A DNA stretch of 41,853 nucleotides, taken from the NCBI GenBank assembly GCA_947169285.1, contig CAMVPB010000008.1:1-41853 (forward strand), in the 5' to 3' direction. Both the position numbers and the translations under genes were made by a program. Below are positions 33,069 through 41,768 of this stretch, in pieces. The notes beneath the pieces are model-generated. The model searched no databases, was not told where the DNA came from, and saw only the letters and a program-made list of their open reading frames with translations. The DNA is from an uncultured bacterium (GTDB taxonomy: Bacteria > Bacillota_I > Bacilli_A > RF39 > UBA660). Positions within the stretch are counted from its first letter, which is position 1. Every line of letters begins with the position of its first letter.

Positions 33069-33371
33069 TCATTTATGTTTTGTTAATTTTAGTGAATTTA
33101 TCCTATCAAGTAATGAATATATGTTTTCTTTATCATACAAAAATCTATATCTTATTATATCTTTATTTCTTACATTAGGATCAATTCTTTGACATGGCAA
33201 AAAGGTTAAACCTTTGTTATTTTTATAATCTGCCTTTTCAAATTCAATACCAGTTAACATTTCGTTATATAAGCCTTTTTCATTTTGTATAGCAAATATT
33301 TCAAGTCCACCCAAAGACTCATCTATTACCTTTTCATCTTTCATAAAATAACCTAAAAACATATTATTCAT
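33069..33371 (-). CDS. Hypothetical protein, 100 residues
   Basis: I do not recognise this protein. It is soluble, mildly basic at the C-terminus, has one cysteine (FLPCQRIDPNV) and no membrane segment. A GAGGT site lies nine bases before the ATG. It diverges from the SDR gene, with about 70 bases between them, and is followed by the unassigned stretch before rpmG. Coding is supported by the ribosome-binding site and a clean frame in an AT-rich context; function is unknown. Confidence 0.6.
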   Translation of the reverse strand: MNNMFLGYFMKDEKVIDESLGGLEIFAIQNEKGLYNEMLTGIEFEKADYKNNKGLTFLPCQRIDPNVRNKDIIRYRFLYDKENIYSLLDRINSLKLTKHK

Positions 33372-33435
33372 TACTACTACCTCTAATTTTATTCTAACAT
33401 TTTAAATTAAATTAGTATATATTATTTTTAAAGTA

Positions 33436-33444
33436 TGATATAAT
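33436..33444 (+). promoter_or_regulatory. Extended -10 promoter of the SDR gene
   Basis: TGATATAAT (extended -10) with a poor -35 region on the plus strand; an AAAAGGAG ribosome-binding site follows closely. Confidence 0.55.
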
Positions 33445-33468
33445 ATGCGCGTAGAAAAAGGAGAAACT

Positions 33469-34215
33469 ATGAATAAAAAGTGTGTTTTAATAACAGGATC
33501 AACTGGTTTAGCAGAGTCTATTATAAAAAAGTTTGCTTCTAATAATTATAATGTAATATTTACATATTTAAATCATAAAAACGAGGCTTTAAAATTAGAA
33601 AGCGAATTAAAAGAAAAGTATGATATTGAAACTTTATGTGAAAAAGTAGATATATCTAATGAACAAGATATTATTAATTTAAAAAATAAAGTTATTGATA
33701 AATTTAGAACTATAGATGTTTTAGTTAATAATGCTTCTATATCTAATGATAGTTTATTTGAAGATAAAACCAAAGAAAAATTTATGAGAATATTGGAAGT
33801 TAATTTAGTTGGTACTTTTCTTATGAGTAAACACTTTGGAGATTTAATGAATGAATATAAATACGGTAATATTATAAACATTTCTTCAACTAATGGTATT
33901 GATACTTATTATGAATATTCACTAGATTATGATGCTTCAAAAGCTGGAGTCATTAATCTATCTCATAATCTAGCTAATCACTATGCTCCATATATAAGAA
34001 TTAACACAATATGTCCTGGATGGATAAATACTCCGATGAACAAAGATATGGATGAAGAATTTAAGAAGAATGAAGAAAATAAAATATTATTAAAAAGATT
34101 TGCTGAACCCAATGAAATTGCAGAATTAGTTTATTTTATAGGAAGTGAGACTTCTAGTTATATAAATGATTCAGTTATAAGAATAGATGGTGGTAAAGAT
34201 GTTAAATTTGAATAA
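33469..34215 (+). CDS. Short-chain dehydrogenase/reductase (FabG-like)
   Basis: An NAD(P)-dependent oxidoreductase of the classical SDR type, 248 residues. It keeps NNAS (about 87-90), the catalytic Ser in NIISSTNG-like INISSTNG, YDASK (YxxxK), and CPGWINTPM. The dinucleotide-binding glycine motif is atypical: LITGSTGLAES has its second glycine one position early and lacks the third. The substrate cannot be told; 3-oxoacyl-ACP reductase is the default annotation for such proteins, but no fatty-acid genes are nearby. The ATG at 33469 follows AAAAGGAG. Its end overlaps the start of the PLP-enzyme gene, so the two form an operon. Confidence 0.85.
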   Translation: MNKKCVLITGSTGLAESIIKKFASNNYNVIFTYLNHKNEALKLESELKEKYDIETLCEKVDISNEQDIINLKNKVIDKFRTIDVLVNNASISNDSLFEDKTKEKFMRILEVNLVGTFLMSKHFGDLMNEYKYGNIINISSTNGIDTYYEYSLDYDASKAGVINLSHNLANHYAPYIRINTICPGWINTPMNKDMDEEFKKNEENKILLKRFAEPNEIAELVYFIGSETSSYINDSVIRIDGGKDVKFE

Positions 34216-35434
34216 AAAATATGTTGATTTTGTTAATAATGAAGAAAAAAAATTAGTAGAAATATTTAATAAAATAGATGAATTATCTTTTAAAAACAGT
34301 AAAAAAGTATTAGATGCTTTTCATAAATATAATGTTACTGAAAGTGATTTAAATGGAACAACTGGTTATGGATATAATGACTTTGGGAGAGATAAAGTTG
34401 AAGCAATATTTGCAAGTATTTTAGGAGCTGAAGATGCTCTTGTTAGAACTCAAATAATATCTGGAACTCACGCAATTAGTATCTCATTACAAGGAATATT
34501 AAGACCAAATGACACTTTGCTTTCTATAAGTGGTATACCATATGATACGCTTCATGAAGTAATAGGGATTAAAGAAAATAAAAGTTCTTTAATTAATTAT
34601 GGCATTAAATATAAGTACATAGATTTAAAAGATAATGATTTTGATTATGAGTTATTAAAAAAAGAACTTAAAAATAATATAAAAGTTATACATATCCAAA
34701 GATCGAGAGGATACTCTTTAAGAGAATCTTTAAGTATTAATAAAATTCAAAAAGTTATTAAATTTATAAAAAATGTTAACAAAGATATAATAATATTTAT
34801 AGATAATTGCTATTGTGAATTTGTAGAAGAAAAATCGCCTTTAGAAATTGGGGCTGATTTAATAGCTGGATCATTAATTAAAAACTTAGGTGGCGGTATT
34901 GCTCATAATGGTGGATATATTGCTGGTAAAAAAGAGTTAATTGAATTATGTGCAGAAAGATTAAATGTTCCAGGTCAAGGTAAAGAAGTTGGGCCTAGTG
35001 AAAATGCTAATAAATTATTTTTACAAGGGTTATATTTTGCACCCTCAGTAGTTGCTTCTTCATTAAAAACAAGTATACTTACAAGTAAAGTATTAGAATC
35101 TTTAAATTATAAAGTATCACCAAAATATAATGAAGAAAGAGCTGATATTGTTGAGTTAATTTATTTTAATAATGAAAATGAAATGATTAAGTATGCTGAA
35201 GGTATACAAGGTGGTGGTGCAATAAACGCAAATATTACACCAATTCCAAGTGATATGCCTGGATATGATAATAAAATAATTATGGCAAGTGCATCTTTTA
35301 TACAAGGAAGTTCAATTGAAATATCTGCTGATGGACCATTAAAAAAGCCTTATGTTATTTTTCAACAAGGCGCACTTACATATGATTATGGCAAACTTGC
35401 TTTAATAAATGCAATTTCAAAATTAAATGAGTAA
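34199..35434 (+). CDS. YnbB-like PLP-dependent enzyme (methionine gamma-lyase-like family)
   Basis: A fold-type I pyridoxal-phosphate protein of the family often labelled 'aluminium resistance' or methionine gamma-lyase-like, 411 residues. Family marks are HKYNVTESDLNGTTGYGYNDFGRD, ALVRTQIISGTHAISI, HIQRSRGYSLRESL, FIDNCYCEFVE, and the cofactor lysine in GSLIKNLGGGIAHNGGYIAG. Its reaction is not established. The start at 34199 follows GGTGG; an ATG 12 bases earlier is possible. It overlaps the SDR gene by 17 bases, so the two are translated from one mRNA. In Bacillus the gene lies near glnA; that context is absent here. Confidence 0.9.
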   Translation: MLNLNKKYVDFVNNEEKKLVEIFNKIDELSFKNSKKVLDAFHKYNVTESDLNGTTGYGYNDFGRDKVEAIFASILGAEDALVRTQIISGTHAISISLQGILRPNDTLLSISGIPYDTLHEVIGIKENKSSLINYGIKYKYIDLKDNDFDYELLKKELKNNIKVIHIQRSRGYSLRESLSINKIQKVIKFIKNVNKDIIIFIDNCYCEFVEEKSPLEIGADLIAGSLIKNLGGGIAHNGGYIAGKKELIELCAERLNVPGQGKEVGPSENANKLFLQGLYFAPSVVASSLKTSILTSKVLESLNYKVSPKYNEERADIVELIYFNNENEMIKYAEGIQGGGAINANITPIPSDMPGYDNKIIMASASFIQGSSIEISADGPLKKPYVIFQQGALTYDYGKLALINAISKLNE

Positions 35435-35455
35435 TTTATTTACTCATTTTTTATA
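35425..35455. terminator. Bidirectional terminator between the YnbB-like gene and the class B PBP
   Basis: AAATGAGTAA/TTACTCATTT stem with flanking A- and T-runs; both stop codons lie in or beside it. Confidence 0.8.
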
Positions 35456-37413
35456 TTATATTTATTAAAATACAAATCACTCACTTCTCTAGCAATTTTC
35501 CTATTAACCTTTGAAGTGAAAGATGAACTTTTATCACTTACATTTGGAGAAAGTACAACAATACTCACCTTTGGATTATCATAAGGTATATAAGCACCAA
35601 AAGAAGAACTTATTGTCTCTCTATCTATTGTACCATCACGATTAGTATCTATAAAACTTTGAGCCGTGCCCGTTTTACCCGCTGCATTATATTTCTTATT
35701 AATATGACTTGCCCCTGTTCCTCCACTTTCCATTACCATTTTAAGTCCTTCTTTTACCCTATTCATATATTTATCTTCAACATCAACAGTATTTAACAAT
35801 TCTATGTCTTTATCTTTTAAAAAATGAAGTGAATATCTTTTACCAGAAGTAGCAAGTGTATTTATGTATTGCATTAATTCCATAGGAGTATATGTTTCAT
35901 ATTGACCAATTGGATAATCTAAAAGAGCACCAGAATTTAGATCATTACCAACTACACCAATATTCTCATTTGGTATATCTAGTCCCGTTTTAACACCTAA
36001 TCCAAATTGATTATATATCTCTCTATATTTTTTAAACCCAGAAGAGTTTAATATCAATGGACCATTGTATTTGTATTTACCTTCTCCAATTTTTATTGCT
36101 ATTAGAAACTGATAATAATTTGATGAATATTTTAAAGCTTTTAAATCATCTATTTTACCTAATTTTTTCCAAGAGCACTTTTCAGGTGTATTTTTTACTT
36201 TGATGCAAGAATCATTAACTGTTGTTCCTATTTTAATTGCTCCGTATTTATATCCAACTAAATGTGATGCGCCTTTTACAATAGATCCAGGCGTTAAAGC
36301 ATAGTTAGTTAAATCCGTTAAATAATCTACCCTATTCATATTTTTACCACCCACTATGCCTGTTCCTGCAGAAGCATATATTTCACCAGTATTAGGATTA
36401 GATATAATTACATAGCTTTTGTTATAATACTTTGTATTTCTTTCTTTTTTTGCGTTTACAACTTGTTTATAAATAATATCTTCTACTTCTTTTTGTAAAT
36501 CAATATCTATAGATAAAGTTATATCCTCACCATCTTTTAATTCTTTAATAATTTCCTTTTTGCCAGTTGCAGTTAAAATATATTCTTCATTTTGACCTTT
36601 TAAAACACTTTCATATTGTTTTTCCAAATAACTAGTTCCTACTATGTCATCCATACGATAATTAAGTTTTAAATATTTATTTATTTGTTCAGAAGGAATA
36701 TTACCAACATTACCTAAATATTTTCTAAATGTTTCACCATAAGGATATATTCTTTTATATCTAATGCCTATCGAAAAACCATATTTCATATAATCTTTTA
36801 TATTATCAAGTTCTTCTTTAGTAATATTTTCTTTAATTAGTTTAATATCATTTCTATAACCTTTATTCATTAATGAATATAAATAGGATACTTTTCTTTC
36901 TTTTTCACTTAAAGATTTTATTTCTTCTTTGCTAATTAATTTTTTTAAGTATAATTCATAATCTTTAGAAGATAAAGTCCTATCATTAAATTTATTAATC
37001 ACATTTTTATTAGCTCTTTTAATTAATTTATCATAGTTAATAATATAAAAATAGTTTTTAAGTTCTTCATTATTCACTTTACTATAATCTAGTTTTAAAC
37101 AATCCACCAAATTATCCGCAATTTCTAACTCTTTATCGATTGTTATATTAGAATATTTTGTATAATTTAAAACATATATTTCTTCGTTATCTACTAAAAC
37201 TTTACCATTCCTGTCAAGTATTCTTCCCCTTTTAGCATACTTACCAATATAAGTTTTATTTTGTTTAATACTTAATATAGTTTCATAATAATCTCCATTA
37301 TTTATTATTAAATCGTATAATTTATAACATATGAAAGAAAATGAAATAAATGTAAATATTCCAATTAGAAAAATTTTTATTTTTAATTTATCATTAGGTA
37401 ATAATCTACTCAT
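35440..37413 (-). CDS. Class B penicillin-binding protein (transpeptidase)
   Basis: Monofunctional transpeptidase, 657 residues, with one N-terminal membrane segment (about 11-33), a dimerisation domain opening at RGRILDRNGKVL (62-73), and the transpeptidase domain with Ser377 in SIVK, SSN at 430-432 and KTG at 580-582. No PASTA domain is seen. It could be the divisome PBP (FtsI/PBP2B), the elongation PBP2 or a SpoVD-like enzyme; sequence alone does not decide. It lacks a Shine-Dalgarno: TATACT (37420-37425) ends six bases before the ATG, again leaderless geometry. The convergent and divergent neighbours give no functional hint. Confidence 0.9.
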   Translation of the reverse strand: MSRLLPNDKLKIKIFLIGIFTFISFSFICYKLYDLIINNGDYYETILSIKQNKTYIGKYAKRGRILDRNGKVLVDNEEIYVLNYTKYSNITIDKELEIADNLVDCLKLDYSKVNNEELKNYFYIINYDKLIKRANKNVINKFNDRTLSSKDYELYLKKLISKEEIKSLSEKERKVSYLYSLMNKGYRNDIKLIKENITKEELDNIKDYMKYGFSIGIRYKRIYPYGETFRKYLGNVGNIPSEQINKYLKLNYRMDDIVGTSYLEKQYESVLKGQNEEYILTATGKKEIIKELKDGEDITLSIDIDLQKEVEDIIYKQVVNAKKERNTKYYNKSYVIISNPNTGEIYASAGTGIVGGKNMNRVDYLTDLTNYALTPGSIVKGASHLVGYKYGAIKIGTTVNDSCIKVKNTPEKCSWKKLGKIDDLKALKYSSNYYQFLIAIKIGEGKYKYNGPLILNSSGFKKYREIYNQFGLGVKTGLDIPNENIGVVGNDLNSGALLDYPIGQYETYTPMELMQYINTLATSGKRYSLHFLKDKDIELLNTVDVEDKYMNRVKEGLKMVMESGGTGASHINKKYNAAGKTGTAQSFIDTNRDGTIDRETISSSFGAYIPYDNPKVSIVVLSPNVSDKSSSFTSKVNRKIAREVSDLYFNKYNIKNE

Positions 37414-37419
37414 ATTATT

Positions 37420-37425
37420 AGTATA
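37420..37425 (-). promoter_or_regulatory. -10 box giving a leaderless transcript for the class B PBP
   Basis: TATACT on the minus strand, six bases, then ATG; no ribosome-binding site and no clear -35. Confidence 0.45.
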
Positions 37426-37464
37426 GACAAAATATTAAAACATAAACTTAAATAAGGAGGATTT

Positions 37465-37719
37465 ATGAATAAAAGTTTAATAAAAAAATATGCTTTAAAT
37501 ATTACAAAAGAAGATATACTTAAATTTGGTGAATCTGAAGGAGTAAATATTAATAATAATGAACTTAATACAATTTATAATATAATTAAAAATAATCAAG
37601 ATGAAATTTTAGAAGGTAATTTTTATGAATTTATAAACAATTATAAAAACATTTTTAATCCAATACTATTTAATAAAATAATTGAAAAATATGAAAAATA
37701 TAAAAAGTTTATAGATTAA
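37465..37719 (+). CDS. DUF2624 (YqfT-like) small protein
   Basis: An 84-residue helical protein resembling B. subtilis YqfT (DUF2624), which lies beside nfo (yqfS) there too; the conserved neighbour strengthens the call. Recognisable are the NITKEDILKFGESEGVNI segment and the YEFINNYKNIFNPILFNKI core. Function unknown. AAGGAGG precedes the ATG. Its last codons form one arm of a hairpin whose other arm ends nfo. Confidence 0.75.
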   Translation: MNKSLIKKYALNITKEDILKFGESEGVNINNNELNTIYNIIKNNQDEILEGNFYEFINNYKNIFNPILFNKIIEKYEKYKKFID

Positions 37720-37741
37720 TTTTGTAATCTATAAACTTTTT
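37702..37741. terminator. Bidirectional terminator made from both coding ends
   Basis: Perfect 17-bp stem with a six-base loop. The left arm encodes the C-terminus of the YqfT-like protein and the right arm, on the other strand, part of the C-terminus of Nfo. T-runs lie on both sides. Confidence 0.9.
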
Positions 37742-38581
37742 GTTTCTAATATTATCAATTTCATACTTATAAGGTGCTTTATCATTCACATAAGGAGTTT
37801 CAAGTATCATAGGAATTCCTTTAAGTCTTTTATTATATATAACACTAATTAAATTATCAAATCCAATAGTTCCATAACCAATATTAGCATGTCTGTCTTT
37901 ATGAGAACCAATCGGATTTAATGAATCATTTATGTGAACACATTTAATCTTGTCAATGCCAATGTTTTTATCAACCAAATCTAAAAACTCATCAAATTTA
38001 TTTATGTCATAACCAGCGTCATTTATATGACAAGTATCTAAACATATTCCTACATTATCAACTTTTATATTATCCATAATATATTTTATTTCTTCAATAG
38101 TACACCCAACTTCAGTGCCTTTGCCACTCATAAATTCAATTAACAAATCAAAATCATTAATATCTTTCATAATAGCATTCAATCCAAATACAATATTATT
38201 TAAAGCAACATCTTTGTCTAAATCAGTTCTACTTCCTGGATGAAATACCATTTTATGAATACCAAGTTCTTTACATCTATTAATTTCATTTTTCATAAAA
38301 TTTATATAAAAATTATATTTTCTTTCATCCTTATTATTAGCAAGATTAACAATAAAAGGTGCATGAACTATTACATTATTAATATCTATGCCATTTTCCT
38401 TCATTGCTTGCCACCCTTTAAAAGTTAATTCGTGATTAATTTCTCTTCTCTCAGCACTTTGATTACTACCAGTATAAATCATAAAAGTATTTGAACCATA
38501 ATTAACACTTTCCATAACGCTTCCATAAAGCTCACTGTCTTTAAGAAAAGATACATGAGAACCAATAATAATATTATCCAT
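37709..38581 (-). CDS. nfo: Endonuclease IV
   Basis: AP endonuclease that nicks DNA 5' to abasic sites, using three zinc ions in a TIM barrel. The 290-residue product shows IIGSHVSF, FMIYTGSNQ, VIVHAPFIVNLAN, MVFHPGSRTD, GICLDTCHINDAGYD, CVHINDSLNPIGSHKDRHANIGYGTIG and MILETPY, which contain the metal-binding His, Glu and Asp residues. The ATG at 38581 follows AGGTGG. It has a convergent overlap of 11 bases with the YqfT-like gene. Confidence 0.97.
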   Translation of the reverse strand: MDNIIIGSHVSFLKDSELYGSVMESVNYGSNTFMIYTGSNQSAERREINHELTFKGWQAMKENGIDINNVIVHAPFIVNLANNKDERKYNFYINFMKNEINRCKELGIHKMVFHPGSRTDLDKDVALNNIVFGLNAIMKDINDFDLLIEFMSGKGTEVGCTIEEIKYIMDNIKVDNVGICLDTCHINDAGYDINKFDEFLDLVDKNIGIDKIKCVHINDSLNPIGSHKDRHANIGYGTIGFDNLISVIYNKRLKGIPMILETPYVNDKAPYKYEIDNIRNKKFIDYKINL

Positions 38582-38619
38582 ATTTACCACCTATAAACAT
38601 TATAATTTATAGACACAAA

Positions 38620-38644
38620 AAAAGCAATTTTTAAAATTGCTTTT
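38620..38644 (-). terminator. Terminator of the prepilin gene
   Basis: AAAAGCAATTT/AAATTGCTTTT stem with a run of Ts on the minus strand, just after the prepilin stop. Confidence 0.85.
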
Positions 38645-38656
38645 AAATGGTTTTTA

Positions 38657-39091
38657 TTAACTACAAGCATTAAGATCTGTTCTTGGTGTATCAAAAGCTC
38701 TAGTTGATAAATCAGAGATTGAAGAAATACTATCTGTAGCAATACTATAATTATTATCTGAAACACCTATTTTTGTAACTTTACCATCAGTAAGTATTAT
38801 ACAATATTTAAGACCTGCTGTTGTTGAACCAAGATCTAAAGCAGCCACACCTGTGCCAGTAACACCTGAAATGTTTGTAAATTTAGTTATAGTTGTTCCT
38901 TCTAATTGTTTAGAAACATATTGTGTTTCAGCAGCTTTATAAAGTATTTGTGCTTGATCTCTAAACGCACTTGCTTTTGAGTCATTAAATATTTTTAAAA
39001 TTGCTGGAACTGCAAGTACTACTAATATTGCAAGTATAGCGATAACTGCTAATAATTCAATTAAAGTAAAACCTTTCTTATTATTTTTCAT
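38657..39091 (-). CDS. Type IV prepilin-like protein
   Basis: A 144-residue protein with the prepilin cleavage motif after a short basic leader (MKNNKKG/FTLIELL) and the Glu at position 5 of the mature form, followed by the hydrophobic helix VIAILAILVVLAVPAILKIF. The C-terminal half is small, Ser/Thr-rich and has two cysteines (LKYCIIL and the final NACS), which may form a disulfide. It is most like Gram-positive type IV or competence pseudopilins. No pilus assembly genes or prepilin peptidase are present in the window. AAAGGAAGG precedes the ATG. It has its own promoter and terminator. Confidence 0.9.
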   Translation of the reverse strand: MKNNKKGFTLIELLAVIAILAILVVLAVPAILKIFNDSKASAFRDQAQILYKAAETQYVSKQLEGTTITKFTNISGVTGTGVAALDLGSTTAGLKYCIILTDGKVTKIGVSDNNYSIATDSISSISDLSTRAFDTPRTDLNACS

Positions 39092-39129
39092 TTAAATATC
39101 CTTCCTTTCTTATTTTATTTCATACTTAA

Positions 39130-39158
39130 ATTATAAAACAGTTGAAAATTATAGTCAA
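39130..39158 (-). promoter_or_regulatory. Promoter of the prepilin gene
   Basis: TTGACT (39153-39158), 17 bases, TATAAT (39130-39135) on the minus strand. It lies almost entirely within an inverted repeat. Confidence 0.75.
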
Positions 39159-39165
39159 CTGTTTT
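39135..39165. repeat. Perfect 11-bp inverted repeat between pnp and the prepilin gene
   Basis: AAAACAGTTGA (39135-39145) and its complement (39155-39165), nine bases apart. It may act as pnp terminator, as operator over the prepilin promoter, or both. The T-run is better on the plus strand, where no gene needs ending. Confidence 0.75.
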
Positions 39166-39179
39166 TGTTTTTATTTACA

Positions 39180-41336
39180 TTATTTTTCTTCTTTTGTTTC
39201 TTTTTTAGGAAGAGCTTCTTTTCTTGATAAGTTAAGTTTACCTCTTTTATCATACCCAGTTGCTTTTACAACTATTTCGTCTCCAACTTTAACCATATCG
39301 CTTGGTTTTTCAACTCTTTTGTGATCTAATTGTGAAACATGTACCATTCCTTCACATCCTGGCCACAATTCCACAAAGCATCCAAAGTCTTCTACTTTTA
39401 CTACTTTACCAGTATAAATTTCACCTATTTCAACTTCTTTAACAATTTCTTCTATCATAGACATTGCTTTGTCAAGTATAGCTTGATCAGTATGATATGC
39501 AACTACTCTTCCATCATCTTCTATATCAATTTTAACCGCATTTTTATCATTTACGGTATTAACTCCAGATGCCTCAAGAATAATTTTAGTAATCATTTCG
39601 CCGCCACGGCCAATAACATCTTTAATTTTATCTGGTTTAATAAACATAATCTTAGTTTTTGGCGCATATGGGCTTAATTCTTTTCTTGGTTCACTTAATA
39701 TTGATTCAATAAGGTCTAGAATTTGATATCTAGCTTTTTTAGCCTTTGTAAGTGCTTCTTTTAATACTTCTTTAGTTACACCTTGAATTTTAATATCCAT
39801 TTGTAAAGCTGTTATTCCTTCTCTAGTACCAGCCACTTTAAAGTCCATATCTCCCATATGATCTTCAAGTCCTTGTATATCAGTTAGAATTGTATAATCC
39901 CCATCACAAGTTCCATTTTCAGTTATAAGTCCCATTGCAATACCAGCAACTGGCGCTTTAATTGGAACACCTGCCGCCATTAAAGATAAACATCCTGCAC
40001 AAATGCTTGCTTGAGATGATGAGCCATTACTTTCTAAAACTTCTGATACAACACGTACTGTATAAGGAAACTCATTTTCATCTGGCATAACTTGTAATAA
40101 CGCTCTTTCAGCTAAAGCACCATGTCCAATTTCTCTTCTACCAGGAGCACCATATCTTCCTGTTTCACCAACTGAAAATGCAGGGAAATTATAATGGAAC
40201 ATAAATCTTTTTGAATCTTCTATTCCTAAACCATCTAATATTTGATGTTCCCCTAAAGCACCTAATGTAGTAATCGCTAATGCTTGAGTTTGACCTCTTG
40301 TAAATAATCCACTACCATGAGTTCTAGGAAGAATATCTATATCAGCACTTAATGGTCTAATTTCATCCATATCTCTTCCATCTGGTCTAATATGTTCTTT
40401 TGTAATTAATCTTCTTACTTCTGCTGCTTCTATTTCATCAGCAACTGTTTTTACATCTTTAAGATCAATTTCTAATGTTTCAGAATCACTATGAGACTCT
40501 TTATAATCTTCAATTGCCTTAGCCTTAACTTCGTCAATTCTTGCATATTTTTCAAGTTTATCCTTAATTTGAATTGCTTCAAGCATATCATCTTTTATAT
40601 TATTAGTTACTTCACTTCTTAAATCTTCTGAAATTTCTTTTAATTCAACTTCAATTTTATCTTCACCTATTTCACTAATAATATCTTCTTGTATAGCACA
40701 TAATTCTTTAATATATTCATGTCCAAACATTAATGCTTCTAACATTTCTTCTTCAGAAACTTCTTTAGATCCACTTTCAACCATATTAATAGCATCTTTA
40801 GTACCGGCAACTGTTAAATTAATAGTACTTTTTTCCATTAATTCTGCTCCTGGATTGATTACTAATTCTCCATCAATTTTACCAACTGTTACTCCTGCAA
40901 CTGGTCCATTAAATGGAATGTTTGATATTCCAAGTGCTAAAGATGTACCAAATAATGCAGTCATTTCCGGAGAGCATTCATTGTCAACACTTAAAACTGT
41001 ATTTACTACTTGTACTTCATTTCTAAAGTTCTCATCAAACATTGGTCTAATTGGTCTATCAATTAATCTAGCTGTTAATGTTGCTGCATCTGTTGGTCTA
41101 CCTTCTCTTTTAATAAATCCACCTGGAATTTTACCTACCGAATAAAATTTTTCTTGATAAAGAATAGTAAGTGGGAAGAAATCTGCTGTTGAAACATTAT
41201 TACTCATAACAGCAGTACTAAGTATCACAGTGTCATTATATCTAACTAAAACTGCTCCACCAGCTTGTTTGGCAAGTTCTCCATGTTCCACTACTATTTT
41301 TTTACCTAAAAATTCATATTCAAAAACTCTTTTCAT
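39180..41336 (-). CDS. pnp: Polyribonucleotide nucleotidyltransferase (PNPase)
   Basis: Phosphorolytic 3'-5' exoribonuclease, 718 residues, trimeric. Two RNase PH domains are separated by a helical segment; the second carries [45 protein letters not shown] and the metal site near [21 protein letters not shown] ([15 protein letters not shown]) and S1 ([33 protein letters not shown]) domains follow. It lies just downstream of rpsO, the standard order, with a weak hairpin between them. GAAGG is the ribosome-binding site. Confidence 0.98.
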   Translation of the reverse strand: MKRVFEYEFLGKKIVVEHGELAKQAGGAVLVRYNDTVILSTAVMSNNVSTADFFPLTILYQEKFYSVGKIPGGFIKREGRPTDAATLTARLIDRPIRPMFDENFRNEVQVVNTVLSVDNECSPEMTALFGTSLALGISNIPFNGPVAGVTVGKIDGELVINPGAELMEKSTINLTVAGTKDAINMVESGSKEVSEEEMLEALMFGHEYIKELCAIQEDIISEIGEDKIEVELKEISEDLRSEVTNNIKDDMLEAIQIKDKLEKYARIDEVKAKAIEDYKESHSDSETLEIDLKDVKTVADEIEAAEVRRLITKEHIRPDGRDMDEIRPLSADIDILPRTHGSGLFTRGQTQALAITTLGALGEHQILDGLGIEDSKRFMFHYNFPAFSVGETGRYGAPGRREIGHGALAERALLQVMPDENEFPYTVRVVSEVLESNGSSSQASICAGCLSLMAAGVPIKAPVAGIAMGLITENGTCDGDYTILTDIQGLEDHMGDMDFKVAGTREGITALQMDIKIQGVTKEVLKEALTKAKKARYQILDLIESILSEPRKELSPYAPKTKIMFIKPDKIKDVIGRGGEMITKIILEASGVNTVNDKNAVKIDIEDDGRVVAYHTDQAILDKAMSMIEEIVKEVEIGEIYTGKVVKVEDFGCFVELWPGCEGMVHVSQLDHKRVEKPSDMVKVGDEIVVKATGYDKRGKLNLSRKEALPKKETKEEK

Positions 41337-41356
41337 AATTATTTACCTTCCTTCTA

Positions 41357-41386
41357 ATAAAAAAAGACACCAAAAATCTAGTGCCT
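41357..41386 (-). terminator. Intercistronic hairpin between rpsO and pnp
   Basis: GGCACT/GGTGTC stem (with G-U pairs) and a run of Ts on the minus strand. It could be a partial terminator or an RNA-processing site. Confidence 0.55.
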
Positions 41387-41654
41387 ACTTTCTTAAATTT
41401 AATTTTTTAATAAGTTCTTTATATCTTTTAACATCATTATTTTTAAGATAATTTAATAAACTTTTTCTTTTACCAACTTTCTTTAATAAACCTAATTTTG
41501 AATGAAAATCATGAATATGTATTTTCATATGTTCAGTAAGTTCATTAATTTCACTAGTTAGTATTGCTACCTGTACTTCAACAGAACCTGTATCGTTTTT
41601 GTCTTTACCAAATTCTTTGATAATACTTTCTTTTTTTGCTTTATCTAAAGCCAT
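41385..41654 (-). CDS. rpsO: 30S ribosomal protein S15
   Basis: 16S rRNA-binding protein of 89 residues, standard length. It shows DTGSVEVQVAILTSEINELTEHMKIHIHDFHSKLGLLKKVGKRKSLLNYLKNNDVKRYKELIKKLNLRK, split here into its usual helices by the DFHS and RKSLL contacts. AAAGGAGG precedes the ATG. Leads into pnp. Confidence 0.97.
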   Translation of the reverse strand: MALDKAKKESIIKEFGKDKNDTGSVEVQVAILTSEINELTEHMKIHIHDFHSKLGLLKKVGKRKSLLNYLKNNDVKRYKELIKKLNLRK

Positions 41655-41734
41655 AATAAATCCTCCTTTTTCTTAAATCGGTTAATTCTGAGTAAAAAGT
41701 TTGGAGTAACTTTAAACTAAGAAAAAACTTAACT
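41655..41734 (-). promoter_or_regulatory. Structured leader of rpsO
   Basis: TTTTTCTTA near the RNA start (41718-41726) is complementary to TAAGAAAAA next to the ribosome-binding site (41667-41675), with an inner AAAGTT/AACTTT hairpin (41696-41713). Autoregulatory S15 leaders are known in several bacteria; here the role is inferred. Confidence 0.5.
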
Positions 41735-41739
41735 ATTTA

Positions 41740-41768
41740 AATATACAATAATTTATGCATAAAATCAA
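41740..41768 (-). promoter_or_regulatory. Promoter of rpsO-pnp
   Basis: TTGATT (41763-41768), 17 bases, TATATT (41740-41745) on the minus strand; RNA start near 41734. Beyond it, 41769-41853 shows no gene. Confidence 0.75.

Noticed and set aside
33573-33881. Minus-strand open frame of 102 codons opposite the SDR gene
   Set aside because: It lies wholly within the well-supported SDR gene and has no start signal.
39339-39677. Plus-strand open frame of 112 codons opposite pnp
   Set aside because: It is rich in Phe/Tyr/Asn/Ser as expected for the complement of an AT-rich gene, and pnp is intact there.
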